64,000 bases of DNA from Ligula intestinalis (GCA_036362985.1 JAYGXS010000004.1:10444708-10508707), one strand, 5' to 3'; numbered from the stretch's first letter, positions 23,001-32,239 are shown. Translations and numbers: made by a program. Notes: a model not told the origin generated them from the sequence alone.

Positions 23001-26000
23001 AGCCAATGCGTAACCTTGGTCTGACAGCCTACGGCACCATGACTGGCTCCGGCCCAGGTGGCACGCGATCCCTGCGTGCCGGCACCGGCCTCTGTCCGGG
23101 CGTCGTCAATTCAGACCTCGGCAGTCCCAGGGCGGTGGCCGCGGCCGCAGTAGCGCGACTGGCATCAGGCAGTCCCGTCTACGACTGTTACCATGACGAC
23201 AATGGTGGTGGGCCGCCCATTTGTCGCGTTGCCCGTGTTGTCTCGCGTGCCGCCGCCGCCGCCGCCGCTGGTGGCAATGGAGACTGCTATAGCGAGGGCA
23301 CCGAGGCGAGCAGTCGTCAGAGCGGTAAGTTAGGCCTTCCGTTCACACATGCATGCAATGCTTCACTCAGACACTATCCATTTTTTCGCTGCTGATATCT
23401 CTACCCGCGACGACCTGTGACAGTTGGCTCTGGTTATGGCGACTCACTCTCTCTGCTCTAACGGTAGAGTCCATCAATTATGCTCTAAAAGTGTCGCGCC
23501 GGGCCCGGATTTGAGCTGATGCCTTCGTCACTTCAAGTTTGACTGTGACCTATGGTTTAGAGCAAAGGTTTGACGTCATGGGCTGGGTAACAGAACATGT
23601 ACTCAGGATAGCTGAATCGGCATTCCCGGTCACACCCGACAAGAAAACGTACAAGTGCCTCAGTGGGAGAGCATTATACTCAAAGACCATATATCCTGGG
23701 TTCGAGCCCTGGGTGCTTCAAACCTGAGATTGGTCTGACTGGAGGATGATGGCTAAAACGCAAAAAATGGCCAATCCGGTCTCCCCTAGTTCTGTCGGTA
23801 CTCCAACCTGACCGTCATAAGGAGCGTGATGCGTGGGCGGCCTACAGTCATCTCCAACAATGGAAGGTTGTCCGCTTTTGAAACGTCAGAACAATACACG
23901 AACTAACCTGATCTTCTCACAACTATATAAATATAGAACTAAGTACGTTTCTAGGATACCTTAACCTTCAAGCATTTGCGGTTGACTGGTAAATTGGGAA
24001 AATGCGTAAGTCGCTGTCCGAATTGTTGTGACTGGTAAGCATAGTTTATGAATCTAAATCCTAAAGGTTTGTTTTACGGGACCGGTGTTATAAGGGAAGC
24101 CTTTCCTGCTGCATTGAACCACATATTTAGGCAGAAACAAGAAGTTAAGTTAAGTGAACAGCTAGTTTATTTATACGCTTTTCTGCTGTACGTAGGCACC
24201 TCCGTATCTACTATATGCATTTAACTAGCTTTTCAAAAATAGTAAGGACTGCTAAGTGGTTATTTCGATTTGCTATCGCTCCATGCAAAATAAATACTTC
24301 CTACTTTACTACGTTTCGTGAGGATTTAGGAATCTCACATGAGCAGAAATTTCACAAAAACCAACATTACGAGGTAGTCGTTGTAGCCTGGCGGAAGGCC
24401 GAGCCAATTAGTCAGTTGCACCAACACGACAGTTCGACCATCGCTCTCGACTGTGTCCACCAAGAGCTTCAGCCAGATGAAGCAACACGGTGACTCCTGC
24501 GGAATTGTAGTAGAAGTAGACTTTTGGAAGATCTAGCCCACTCTCTCACAACCTCCATACCGGAACCCGGTTTCATCCAAAAAAAGTCGAGAGGACCGGA
24601 AATGGGGGGGGCACAGGCAGTCTGCGCAAAACGCTCCAAAACGCCCCTCAAGCCACCATCTTGCAAGGTAGGCTCCCGCCTGGGAGCCCTGGAGCCTGAC
24701 TCCTAGTCCGCATTAAGCCACTCCACAGAACAAGTCACACATTGGACTGACTATGGTGCCCAAGTTCTCCCGTCAGTTGGAAACCCTCCAAACCGCGGCT
24801 TTTGGCGCACCTTGATAGCTTCAAGCACAACAGATTTTTTAAGCGAAAAAAGAAATGTGCTGAGGATCTGTTATAACCCTGTGTGTTCCTGTGTCAACAC
24901 TGGTGATGTCCTCTAGTTACGTGGTAGGAAGAGAAGGTAGAACAGAATAGCAGATAGTAATTTACTGTTACTAGTGCTGCTTGTACGTCCCATCAGCAAC
25001 AGGTCTTTTGTCGTCGGTCTCATCTCGGCAGCTTGTCCTGTGTCCCCAGCAGCAGTAGAATGGCGGATCTTCGGTAGCGCGTCTCGGCATGAGAGTGCTC
25101 CTTCTGTCCGCGGCGTCGTAGTTTAGGGCCAAAGTCTTTGTTCCCTATTTACCTCTCCGCCAGTGGCCCATGCAGGCAGCCATGCCGGTGCCCTCTGCGT
25201 GACAGCCCGGTGGCTGTTCACGCGTCCGCATAACCTTGCATCCTCGCGTGACCTGCCGGATGGCAGACTCCGGCCTTTGTTATCGTATCCTCAGGATGGC
25301 CCGAGTTATGACTGGGCCGTCCTACCATGATCAACCTCTTCCCCCCACCGCGTAACTGATCAGTTGCCTGAGGTGGAATAGGCGCAGTGCTAAAAAGCAC
25401 CAAAAGCACACACACACACATACACGCACGCACACGCAACTGCCATCTGCATCCTTTCGCTTTAGTTCCGAACAACTATGTGTGCCTGCAGAGCGGCCTG
25501 AACAGTGGGAGCCCCCTGCCCGGTGGAAATCAATCGGATGTGCTTATTGGACACCTGCCCTCCTCCAACTCTGCAGGTCTGGGCTTCCAGAGCACACAGC
25601 AACAACCCCCACCACCGACGCACCAGCAGCAGCAACCACAGCAGCAACCGTCTGGACCACTGCCGCCAACTCTGCCACCGCCACCACCGCCAGGACCACC
25701 ACAGCAACAGCAACAGTCCCAGCAGCAGTCCCAGCAACAGTCCACACTAAGCCAGTCCTTCTGTGGTCCTTCCTTTGAGCCTATTCGAGTCACTTCTGAG
25801 CGAGGAGAATTGCAGGGCACTAACCAGGGCTTTGGCGGTTTTGAGCGTCAGTTCGCCGCTGCAACCGATACCGAGCCACGCACAGGTTGGTGTACTTTCT
25901 GATTGATTTATGCGTGCAAACCTTAATATAGTTTCCAGTATTGTTGAAATAATGGAACGTTTGGAAACAGAAACAGCTCGTCCAGCATTAATAGTTTACT

Positions 26001-29000
26001 TTTTTAGTTATGTCTATTTTATTTTTCTGTTTCGTTTTAAAGTTGCAAATATTCCCATCAGAGGATGCAAAAGAGTATTTGGCGCGTGTACGTATACCTT
26101 CGAGGAATTCTTTGCAGGCCAATACATTTATATGGGTAGGGGTATCCATTACACAAGCGATCAATAATGTTCGTTTTTCCTTGCAAGCGAGTAGTGTGAA
26201 TCAGGGGAATGGGTCGATAAGAGAAGGGTGGTTACGCGGGGAGGCCGTGGTGGAGCCTGTCTAGGGGAGGGAGGGGAGGTGGGAGACGGGAGGGAAACAA
26301 CACGAATGAGTGCATGCCGCTAAGTGGCTGTGGGCCAAGCTAACTGCGGAGCTTGCATGAAGTTCTTTTGTGCATAAAACGCCGGCTTTAGCAACCTGAT
26401 AGCAGTCGCTTCTAGTAGGCGCGGACTTTGGTTTATTTTAGTTTAACTTTGTTTAGTTAGTTCAGTTGGGTTTAAGTTTATTTTTTAGTTAACTTTTAGG
26501 TGTATTAGCCACATGCAGCTGCTTTAGGAGTAAAAAATCTTTACCAGTCTACTTTACCTTACTCTAAGTATTTTGGTTTATGTTCTTCACACGTCTGTCC
26601 TGGACGGGTAACCCCCGGTTACGAGAGAATCTCGAGGCATCTCCTGAGAACAGTTATACAGTGGAGCCTCACTTAATTAGTTTAATCCGTTCCGACAGTG
26701 GGTTCTTGATGTAAAACGTTCGTCTTGCGAAACGCGACAGCTAGTAGTCAATAAAACTACAGCTGTCCACTGATTGACCGCAGACGACCGAAAACTCAGG
26801 TACTGAGAGCAAGACTCAATGGTGGATACAGGCACACACAAGTTCGTTAACTGAGCTGAAGCTCCTCAGTCGCAACGATTTTTTGTGAGTGTCTGGCTCG
26901 TTACCAGAAATATTCGTAGATTGCGCTGCTCGTAACCCGAGACTCCTTTGTAAATTTGTGACCAAACTCACTTTTAGAACATTTTACCATCAAGACAGGG
27001 ACTTCCAGGAAGGCTTTTTCTGGCTTATTAGCTGTCGTCAGCTGGAGATACCCAACTTTAGTGGTGCAGCGGAAATTGCCGCCTCACTCGAGTTTCGAAC
27101 CCGCGACCCTGTTATTTAGGGGCCAATACTTTAACGACTAGGCTACTGGCCCGACATCTGGCTAGACCTTTTTAATTGCAAATTCCCCATGTTTGTGATC
27201 CTCTATGTGCCCGATTTGGGGGGGGAGATGGTTTAGATACCACAACCTTTTTCGGATTTATTAGCACGTGAATGGGAACAAGGACAGGAAGAGTACCTGA
27301 ATACAGCCAGAAATGGCCACTCCAGGTTCTCTCATCTTTGCTGGTAATGTTCAGCATTTGAACCCTGAAGTTTATATTTGCTGATCCATAATCCTACGAA
27401 CATTTCTTGTTGGGGTGCATAATCCACTATGCGACTAGCTACCGTCTTACTGGCAGACCATATTTAAGCGCATTTGCACTCGTGACCGCTATTGTGAGCG
27501 CGAGATGTACCCTAAGTGAACCATTCTAATAATCAATTTGCATTTTTAGCTATAACGCCGGCCTTCACTCCGTGTGGCCTCTGTAAATGCAGGGTCATAT
27601 AGGACAGGGAATTTAAAGTGATGAGGCAGACACCGGGACCCCAAAACATGATAATTAATCTCACTCTCCACTGTAATAAAACTGACGGGCTTGAATGCAT
27701 CACAGTGCGTTATCTATCCTGCCATGGAAGGTTGCCAACTAACGGGATAACTTGGTCCTTCGCAGGACTGGGAGAAATTGGCTCCTTCTCAATTTATGTG
27801 GTACCCGAGCCGCTCCTACAGTAGCTTGGTACGTCTAAAGTGTGTGCGTGTGTGTGTGTGCTATGCTAAGAAGAGCCCTGTAGAATTTTCAGCCGCTATG
27901 CCCACGCCAGCCTCTGGTTTTCTCGGCGCTTTATTCTCAGCGAAACAAGTTGGGTGACATAAGAGTGCGTGTCACAGATGCTGCACAAGTTTGCCATACT
28001 GACGCACAGCACACCAACGAAGTCATGGTTACCCGGTAGAGGTCGTAAATGACTCGCTGGATTTGTATGCAGCGGTGGTTGAAGATGGTACTGCTACGCC
28101 GTCTGTGATTGTCTTCTCCTCAGACTGTTGATTTTATAGAACGACAATTTTTGTCCTGTGGTCCTGCACCATTAGTGAGAAACTCTTATTTAGAGTCCAA
28201 GTAAGGCATGGGAACGCCTTCGGCACCTGTTCCCTATCAGGAGAAAAGGGAACCGGATGTGGAGGGTGTGGTTCATGATTTTTGCTCTAAAGCGCTGTCG
28301 GAGGTGCATATAAGCACTTCAAAGCATTTCTGGCTAAGCCACTTATTCGCTCTTTTTTGCCTGTAGGGGTTGTGAACGGCTTCAGTGGTTAGGGGTTAAT
28401 CGGTTAAGAAACACGAAGTTCATTTGCCTTACGCTTCGGGTGCTTTCGCGAAGCCGCCACCCGATGAGTAACTGCACTTCCAAAGTGAAAGCCGGTGATA
28501 AGTACAGCCCTTGGTATATAAATAAAAACTTCCAAAGGCTGTGTTCTAGTTTTTAAATGCCGGTGGCATGGTCTTTTGCAGTTAAAGGTCAACAGTACCC
28601 TACTTCATCGAATTAAATTCAAAGGAAACTTGGGCAAAATCCAGCTGTAACTACACTTTACGTAGGTATAATAATACTTTTTAGTCTCTACTGCATTGAA
28701 TCGTTTTCTAGCTTACATACATTGTGCTATGTGTCACAGTAGCTATTTATAGGCCCAGAGATATCATAAGAAATGCGCTACAGCATGATCTAAGACATTG
28801 AAAGTGCTTTCTAACTACGGCTTTCTACGGCAGTCTTCTGCTAAAAATAAATGAAAACGGACTGGGCATCTTCACCGCACAGGTTAATAGCGGAAATTGT
28901 TAGTATATCGCTCGTAGCACTTACTTAGCAGGAAATAACTGCAGAAATTGGTGTTTTATCCTGTCCATGTTTTTCTACGAAAAGTACTTCCCCTTTCTGG

Positions 29001-30613
29001 ATTTCCTACGTAGATGGAACAATTCGTAGAATTCTATTTCGTAAGAAAACATAGATAGGACAATACACAAATCTCTACAGTTTTGTACTTCTAAGTCAGG
29101 AACGAAGTCTTGTCCACTGCCTCACAAACCAAGCTAAGAAAATATATACTCAAGATACGCTGAAAATCGACGTCATCTTCGCATGGTTTACTTCTTGAAA
29201 TTCTAAGTACGGTAAAACAGCCACCCAGTCTCATTCTGCGTTTTACGGCACAGAGCATAACCCATTAAAAGTTATACTTCTCAAAAATCGATGTGATTCT
29301 TCTTTCGCGAGAAGTCCGATTTTTTAAACCTGGCCTCACTTGCTTTTCGTGGACGAAAAACACGTCTTTTTTTTTAGAGAATGCACTTACCTTAGACTTT
29401 TCATTTAACTTTATGTCTGTTCACAAAAAAGCGTAATAAACACGCGACCTTGACTTGTGGCATCCTGCAGTAAATGTCCAAAATGTCTTTTTTTAAAAAT
29501 AAAAAATAAAAGTAAAATAAAAGAATCAAGAAAAAAAACAACAGTCCATGCGGTCAATAGTTTGTCCATCCCTTATCTTCACCTTAACGGTTAGTTAGTG
29601 AAAACGAGCCAGATGTAATTGTTGTGTTAAGTGAGTTATCCGTCGAGTTGCAGTAAACAGTTGCAGTCTATTTTTATCCAGACTTCATGAATTTCGGCAC
29701 CCGAACAGGAGAACAGTTCAGCTTCAACAGCATGCGTTGCGGAGGTGGTGGCGGTCTCAACTTCTCCCAGAACGGTGCCGGGGAAGCCGAACTTAGTGCC
29801 AGAAGCCCAGGTCCGGGGGATGTGGTTGGGTCCTCGAGGAAATTCTTCCAAGCGGGAACTGATGGCCCAGCCGGCACCTCCTGCGCTTCAGCCACGGCAC
29901 CCCAGTCTGGCGGCCTGCAGAAGCCCTCCACTCTGTCCACGGCGGCTCCTCGCGTAACCTTCAAGGAGGTCAGCACGGACAACTCACCCACAGACGTACC
30001 CTCAAACCCCAGTTCTTCCAATGACAGCGGGATCGACAATCAAGGCACCCTGCGGAAGAATTCAGACACCGGCCGAATGATCAGTAACTTTGAGAAACCC
30101 GGAGATTTAAACGGCGGCGGCGGTGGCGTCGGTTCACGCTTTTCCGCTCAGCGGTCCGGTTTAACCAGGGGCAGTCTACCCCTGCCCTACACCGGTCGTC
30201 TCAGCGTTGATTCGCCGGGAGAACCCACATACTACAATCAGGATCAAGTCAATGCGGGCTCTTCTGTCACTAATTCCGCGCAGTCAATTGACGAGCGCGT
30301 GGTCGGCCCTGGAGCCTCTTCGTCTAACGTGGACGAGGGTGGAGAAGGAGCCTTCGCCTTCGAAAGGTGTCCCTCGATGCCGCCCTTGAATCTGCCCCGA
30401 TTGGAGGGTTTTGGCACCGCCACCTCCGCCTCCTCCGCCTCCAACGTCATATCCTACCCCAGTCTGTCCCGACGTTTCAATCTGGGCCGTTCCTCGGCCT
30501 TCAAAACCACCCTGGTGCCTGGGGACGGCTCAACGACAGGAGAGGATGGCATGGCGAGCTCCATGGTCATTACTGCAGATAAGGATCGATCGGGCCTGTG
30601 CAGTCAAGTGTAG
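5219..30613 (+). CDS. tinc: Tincar-like eight-pass membrane protein (whole gene; join of five exons)
   Basis: Model: 5219-6041, 16708-17708, 22952-23324, 25466-25885, 29682-30613. The summed 3549 bases give 1182 residues plus TAG, and every junction keeps phase (1, 0, 1, 1). Eight hydrophobic segments lie at about residues 12-35, 57-80, 240-268, 309-330, 335-360, 433-454, 542-570 and 577-601. The rest (609-1182) is a presumably cytoplasmic tail rich in Gly, Ser, Ala, Gln and Pro. The N-terminal pattern LWRPWYVILTSALEVFLIYS, the NLANEG block after TM2 and the eight-pass count resemble insect Tincar, a membrane protein of cardioblasts and developing eye whose biochemical role is not settled. 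The start ATG has a good context (A at -3, G at +4). The family call comes from recalled resemblance and was not searched. Exon structure is well supported; function in a flatworm is unknown. Confidence 0.72.
6250..6342 (-). mobile_element. tRNA-derived SINE, 3' portion, minus strand
   Basis: The reverse complement reads the standard tail found throughout the window: GACGGCTAATAAG, then a GAAATGGC-type block, then an ACTCCCTTGTC-type end. The B-box half is missing or too diverged. It abuts the plus-strand copy that follows, making an inverted pair. Confidence 0.6.
6350..6520 (+). mobile_element. tRNA-derived SINE
   Basis: A tRNA-like head carries an A-box-like TGGCTCAAGAGTTAG and a clear B box (GAGTTCGAGCC at about 6399-6409). 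The family tail follows, with GACGACGGCTGATAAGCC, a GAAATAGCCATT block and a CTTGTGTTTGC end. Boxes A and B would form an internal RNA polymerase III promoter, as known for tRNA-derived SINEs. Confidence 0.75.
10090..10205 (+). mobile_element. tRNA-derived SINE, tail portion
   Basis: It carries the family tail (GCTAGCTGATGACGGCTAAT, GAAACGGTCATTCC, then a CTTCGTTGTCTT end). The tRNA-like head is eroded. Confidence 0.6.
10335..10497 (+). mobile_element. tRNA-derived SINE
   Basis: A degenerate head (GTGATTAGCGCGTTAGAC) is followed by a mutated B box (TCTCGAGTCC) and then a well-kept tail (TTAATTAGCCAGAAATGGCC, ATTCCAGTCTCC). It lies 130 bases after another copy of the same family. Confidence 0.7.
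11980..12525 (+). repeat. Direct duplication, two copies about 330 bases apart
   Basis: About 11980-12150 and about 12310-12525 share, in the same order, a TGTGGTTG-type start, a TTTAAATCACG / TTGAATCACG block, ACGAACACCCnCGCTCCCCG, a GCACAGAAGCCT block and a CTACCGATT block. They diverge at many positions, so the duplication is not recent. No coding potential is seen. Confidence 0.6.
13771..13800. repeat. Poly-G tract
   Basis: An uninterrupted G run of about 11 bases (13783-13795 region) sits in a G-rich segment of intron 1 and is a possible sequencing-length error site. Confidence 0.6.
15640..16185 (+). repeat. T-rich TTTAG-repeat tract (copy 1)
   Basis: The tract is dominated by TTTAG, TTTTAG and TTTAT units on the plus strand. 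It is interrupted by a less simple block (TGCAGCTGCCCTTCGAGTAA, then TCTTTATCGGTTTTG) at about 15881-15935. The same block with the same flanking T-rich sequence recurs at about 26430-26575, so this is a dispersed repeat and not chance composition. Confidence 0.6.
16708..17708 (+). CDS. tinc: Tincar-like gene, coding exon 2 (residues 275-608)
   Basis: The acceptor TTCTTTTCAG ends at 16707, and the first two bases complete an Arg codon with the last base of exon 1. The exon encodes TM4 (about 309-330, ending RYPAVFW), TM5 (about 335-360), a Pro-rich loop, TM6 (about 433-454), a Gly/Ser-rich loop of about 85 residues, TM7 (about 542-570) and TM8 (about 577-601). It ends AACTTCAAG|GTGAGC at 17708/17709 in phase 0. 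Retaining the next intron would add 11 residues and stop at 17742-17744, leaving all eight membrane segments but no tail. The TM4-TM5 region (RYPAVFW) is one of the parts most like Tincar. Confidence 0.82.
19036..19185 (-). mobile_element. tRNA-derived SINE, minus strand
   Basis: Reading the complement, a head with GTGGAGCGTGAAGCTCT-like sequence and a B-box remnant (GGTCGCGAGTCC) is followed by the tail (GCTGACGGCGGCTAATAAAC, AGTGGCCATTACAG). It is moderately diverged. Confidence 0.65.
19225..19336 (+). mobile_element. Solo 3' tail of a Penelope-like element, family A
   Basis: The segment with CTGATGATGAATCCGCGACG, then CGAAACGTCAGGCGAATAAA and CGATCGAGTCGTCTTCTTCT is repeated in the same order at 20745-20852 and 39310-39427. 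Its arrangement (a CTGANGA...GAAA hairpin followed by a CTTCTTCTT end) matches the 3' tails found next to GIY-YIG-bearing PLE copies elsewhere in the window. No coding part is attached here. Confidence 0.65.
19495..19770 (-). repeat. Dispersed repeat, family R (copy 2, inverted)
   Basis: It ends with TCGCCAGTTGGCAAACCTCC and AAACCACAGC, the diverged inverse of the block at 3840-3985. The start shares a TAGTAGTAG-type motif with the copy at 24480-24840. Confidence 0.45.
19963..20023. repeat. GA microsatellite
   Basis: About 60 bases of GA repeats are broken by GAAA units. Confidence 0.9.
20745..20852 (+). mobile_element. Solo 3' tail of a Penelope-like element, family A
   Basis: It has the same order of blocks as at 19225-19336. 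The outer pairing changes to CTGAGG with CCTCCG and the inner stem to GAATCC with GGATTTC. It ends in GTCGTCTTCTTCTT. Confidence 0.65.
21035..21110 (-). mobile_element. tRNA-derived SINE tail, minus strand
   Basis: The complement reads GACTGACGACGGTTAATAAG and GGAAATGGCTATCC, the SINE family tail. Only the tail half is kept. Confidence 0.55.
21155..21345 (+). mobile_element. tRNA-derived SINE
   Basis: The head includes an A-box-like TGGCGGGGCAGTTGG and a B box (GTGGGTTCAAACC at about 21211-21223). The tail reads CTAGCTGACGACGTCTTATA, AGCCAGAAATGGCCATT and a CTTGTCTTT end. The anticodon-like arm (GACTCCAAA) makes a diverged tRNA cloverleaf imaginable, but the 3' acceptor arm is replaced by the SINE body. 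Confidence 0.7.
21420..21890 (+). repeat. Composite tRNA-like repeat, family T, two units
   Basis: Two units each end with a B-box-like sequence (GGGTTCGAATCCCGCCGAAC at about 21499-21518; GGGTTTAAATCCCGCCGAAC at about 21803-21822). Each is followed by CTCGAG, a CACAATTGGGTCAACTC block and CTGCCAAACCTCCTAATTAA. Between them lies a 200-base body (GAAATCCTGCTTGAACGG, GACCCAAGTGTGATT). The same order is found inverted at 63030-63350. The 5' GGCGTTT and 3' GAACGCC ends could pair like a tRNA acceptor stem, so this is probably a tRNA-derived repeat. Confidence 0.6.
22203..22602. other. Assembly gap, 400 N
   Basis: It is a run of 400 undetermined bases inside intron 2 of the Tincar-like gene. Any ORF spanning it is meaningless. 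Confidence 0.99.
22952..23324 (+). CDS. tinc: Tincar-like gene, coding exon 3 (residues 609-732 plus one base)
   Basis: It begins after TTTCGGCCTAG and continues the phase-0 frame of exon 2 as V-S-C-P-A-A-P-R. It encodes the start of the cytoplasmic tail, with Gly/Ser/Ala-rich sequence, an alanine run (seven Ala encoded by GCC repeats near 23250-23270) and no membrane segment. It ends GTCAGAGCG|GTAAGT at 23324/23325, leaving one base. The exon's first six bases are themselves GTGAGT, a donor consensus. GC-rich third positions support real coding. Confidence 0.75.
23640..23815 (+). mobile_element. tRNA-derived SINE
   Basis: An A-box-like GCCTCAGTGGGAGAGC and B box (GGGTTCGAGCC at about 23699-23709) are followed by a tail (GGTCTGACTGGAGGATGATG, GCTAAAACGC, AAAAATGGCCAATCC). 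The head is the closest to a tRNA of all copies here, but the acceptor stem does not close. Confidence 0.7.
24480..24840 (-). repeat. Dispersed repeat, family R (copy 3, inverted)
   Basis: Its end (CCCGTCAGTTGGAAACCCTC, then CAAACCGCGGCTTTTGGCGC) is the inverse of the core at 3840-3985. Its start shares AGTAGAAGTAGA-type sequence with the copy at 19495. Confidence 0.5.
25405..25440. repeat. CA microsatellite
   Basis: An imperfect run of CA repeats lies about 25 bases upstream of the exon 4 acceptor, inside its upstream region. Confidence 0.8.
25466..25885 (+). CDS. tinc: Tincar-like gene, coding exon 4 (residues 733-872 plus one base)
   Basis: It begins after CGCTTTAG at 25465. This acceptor gives the required phase, whereas the nearby CTGCAG at 25491 does not. 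It encodes a tail segment rich in Gln and Pro (about residues 777-835), with CAG/CAA and CCA/CCG repeats that could vary in length between individuals. It ends CGCACAG|GTTGGT at 25885/25886. That donor is weak, but it is the only close one that keeps phase with exon 5. The biased composition means similarity searches would say little about this exon. Splice phase is the main support. Confidence 0.68.
26420..26575 (+). repeat. T-rich TTTAG-repeat tract (copy 2)
   Basis: It has the same order as at 15640-16185: TTTAG-type repeats, then ACATGCAGCTGCTTTAGGAG, then TCTTTACC and CTTACTCTAAG. Confidence 0.55.
26659..26770 (+). mobile_element. Possible mariner/pogo-type DNA transposon end
   Basis: CAGTGGAGCCTCACTTAATT followed by AATCCGTTCC and a GTTCGTCTTGCGAAACG segment resembles the terminal inverted repeat of Tc1/mariner-pogo relatives. 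It is preceded by TA, the expected target duplication. No second end or transposase was found, so it is a fragment or solo end. Confidence 0.4.
26995..27155 (-). mobile_element. tRNA-derived SINE, minus strand
   Basis: The complement carries an A-box-like GTAGCCTAGTCGTTAAAG, a B box (GGGTTCGAAACTCG) and the family tail (GCTGACGACAGCTAATAAGC, AGAAAAAGCC). The head is fairly complete. Confidence 0.7.
27290..27355 (+). mobile_element. tRNA-derived SINE tail fragment
   Basis: Only the tail is present: ACAGCCAGAAATGGCCACTC, then a TCTCTCATCTTTGC end. Confidence 0.5.
27655..27780 (+). repeat. Dispersed repeat, family R (copy 4)
   Basis: CACTGTAATAAAACTGACG, ACAGTGCGTTAT and GGTTGCCAACTAACGGGATA align in order with the copy at 3840-3985. 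Confidence 0.5.
29682..30613 (+). CDS. tinc: Tincar-like gene, terminal coding exon 5 (residues 873-1182)
   Basis: It begins after TTATCCAG at 29681. The first two bases complete an Asp codon with exon 4, and an open frame of 310 residues follows to TAG at 30611-30613. The sequence is low-complexity and rich in Gly, Ser and Pro (for example SNPSSSNDSGID), without membrane segments, Cys/His clusters or a clear C-terminal targeting motif. Third positions are GC-rich and no other frame of comparable length has sensible composition. The segment before the stop (DRSGLCSQV) is the only distinctive end. Confidence 0.75.
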
Positions 30614-31520
30614 ACTCTATAATTTCCGTTGCCGGATACTCCTGCTCCACCTGCCACCGGTCATCTAGCCAAATTGACCCCAAATGTTCCCTGAGGAGTA
30701 CCATATCGTTTTGTGTCTCGGCCCGCGTTTCTGACGACCTGGGCTCAGCTTGCCTCAAGGCTACTCTACCCGAGGCGTTTTCACCGCCCACACCTTCTAA
30801 CCAAGGTCCTCACTGCCCCCTCTCCCCACCCTACATGCGGCACCTGCCGAACAATCACTGGTTTTTATCTTATTTTTCTGTCCTCCAAACCGAAATGATG
30901 CGTCCGCTGGTGTGCATCTATGCACTGTCTATCTAATATTTGTGTCACAAACAGTTAACGTTCACTTGCCTATGCCTGAAACCGATTGGTGTTTACTATC
31001 CTAACTCCTCACCCACAGTGTAAATATTTCGCTAAATATAACTAATACAAAAGCATCATATCGTTTTTCTCTCTTTTGCTATAGACTGCCGTCCAATCAT
31101 GAAAGCTTGCTCTTCCAAGACACTATCTATACGTGTAGGTTTAGCGGGAAACCCATGCTGGGACTAATTTTTCTCTTTACCTGGCCATTTGACACAGCCA
31201 TGCTATTGGTAAGTCATCGAGGGGGTTACGGTTCAACAAGTATAGCCATGTAAGCAGTTAAGAAATAAGGATTGGCAAAAGTGTGTTTTCAGTTATTTAT
31301 TCTTGGGTCTGTACGGTAGTATGACTGAGACTAGCGGGGCAAATACTTAAACAGTAAGATATAGGGGAGAAGGCTGCGGGCGTTTAGAATTTGGAGATTA
31401 TAATCTGGTTCTGGCAAAGGTTTAATGAGGGGGGGGGGGGACGGAGATGCAGGACATTGAGCTACGTCTCTCTTTCATTGCTGTAGCACTACCTGTCAGA
31501 ATGCGAGAATAAATATACTC
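30614..31520 (+). other. 3' flank / probable 3' UTR of the Tincar-like gene
   Basis: The first roughly 300 bases stay C- and T-rich like the exon. The first AATAAA after the stop is at 31508-31513, with a variant AATATA at 31035-31040. Either could be the polyadenylation signal, and the true end cannot be fixed here. A poly-G run lies at about 31429-31441. Confidence 0.35.
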
Positions 31521-32239
31521 AGGCCATGTTCAGCCAGGAGAGCCTTAGAGACTGTAGAATTGTTTGATGCGAGCAGCAGGTTGGGTTGACAAACCATATT
31601 GCCTCTGCCACCGCAAGTATCCGTTGAAGCTGGAAGTTGAAGTGTCTCGCTGATAATTTGAAAATGAATCGAAATGCTTGTTTGAGCTATAATTGGCAAA
31701 GTGCTGGACGTTTCTGTGCCTTGATTGAGTCAGACAGGATAGTGCTTTTACATGTGCTTGAATGGGCGCTGAGTTATTCGGCCAATATAACAAACTTCGC
31801 AGGACTTACAGCTGTTTGCCACTAATGACTGCTGACCCATTGCCGTAACTAGCCCATCGGCTCCCATGCGGCTATGAAGGTCCCTGCATAATTTCGACGA
31901 TGTCTAATGTTCACCCGGACGTCGATGGACTTCGACCACATGCCAATTTGTATTCTCACTGGCTTGATACATTACTCTCGGGGCACATAGCTCACCACTT
32001 ATCATTATGGTCTTCTCCCTTTACGTTTGACACTTACTCCTTATCCGAACAAAGTAATCTTGTAGCCCTCGCGTAAGGGAAGGTAAGAGGGTTCCGGTTT
32101 ACGGTGGCAGAAGGTACCGGTTAAAGTCAGTCGATGAAATTTCTTGGAGGATCATTTCTAAAGGTTCACTCATCTCAACATGGACAGGGTTAACTGTTAT
32201 GAGAAAACGAGACGTGATGCAATGTTATCCAATAAGAAG
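31521..32239. other. Intergenic stretch, nothing recognised
   Basis: Only short ORFs without recognisable domains are present. Composition is balanced and there is no RNA gene. Confidence 0.4.

Larger units (their letters stand above)
23325..25465 (+). other. Intron 3 of the Tincar-like gene (2.1 kb)
   Basis: It begins GTAAGT and ends CTTTCGCTTTAG. It contains a SINE, a family-R repeat and a CA microsatellite near its 3' end. 23820-24470 and 24850-25400 show no gene. Confidence 0.7.
25886..29681 (+). other. Intron 4 of the Tincar-like gene (3.8 kb)
   Basis: It begins with the weak donor GTTGGT and ends TATTTTTATCCAG. It contains a T-rich repeat, a mariner-like end, SINE pieces and a family-R copy. 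27800-29680 shows no gene. Confidence 0.65.

Noticed and set aside
23640..23710. Functional tRNA gene
   Set aside because: A and B boxes are present, but the acceptor and anticodon stems do not close and the sequence runs into the SINE body.
25491..25492. Alternative exon 4 acceptor CTGCAG
   Set aside because: It would start in phase 0, which does not fit exon 3 ending in phase 1. The TTTAG at 25465 fits.
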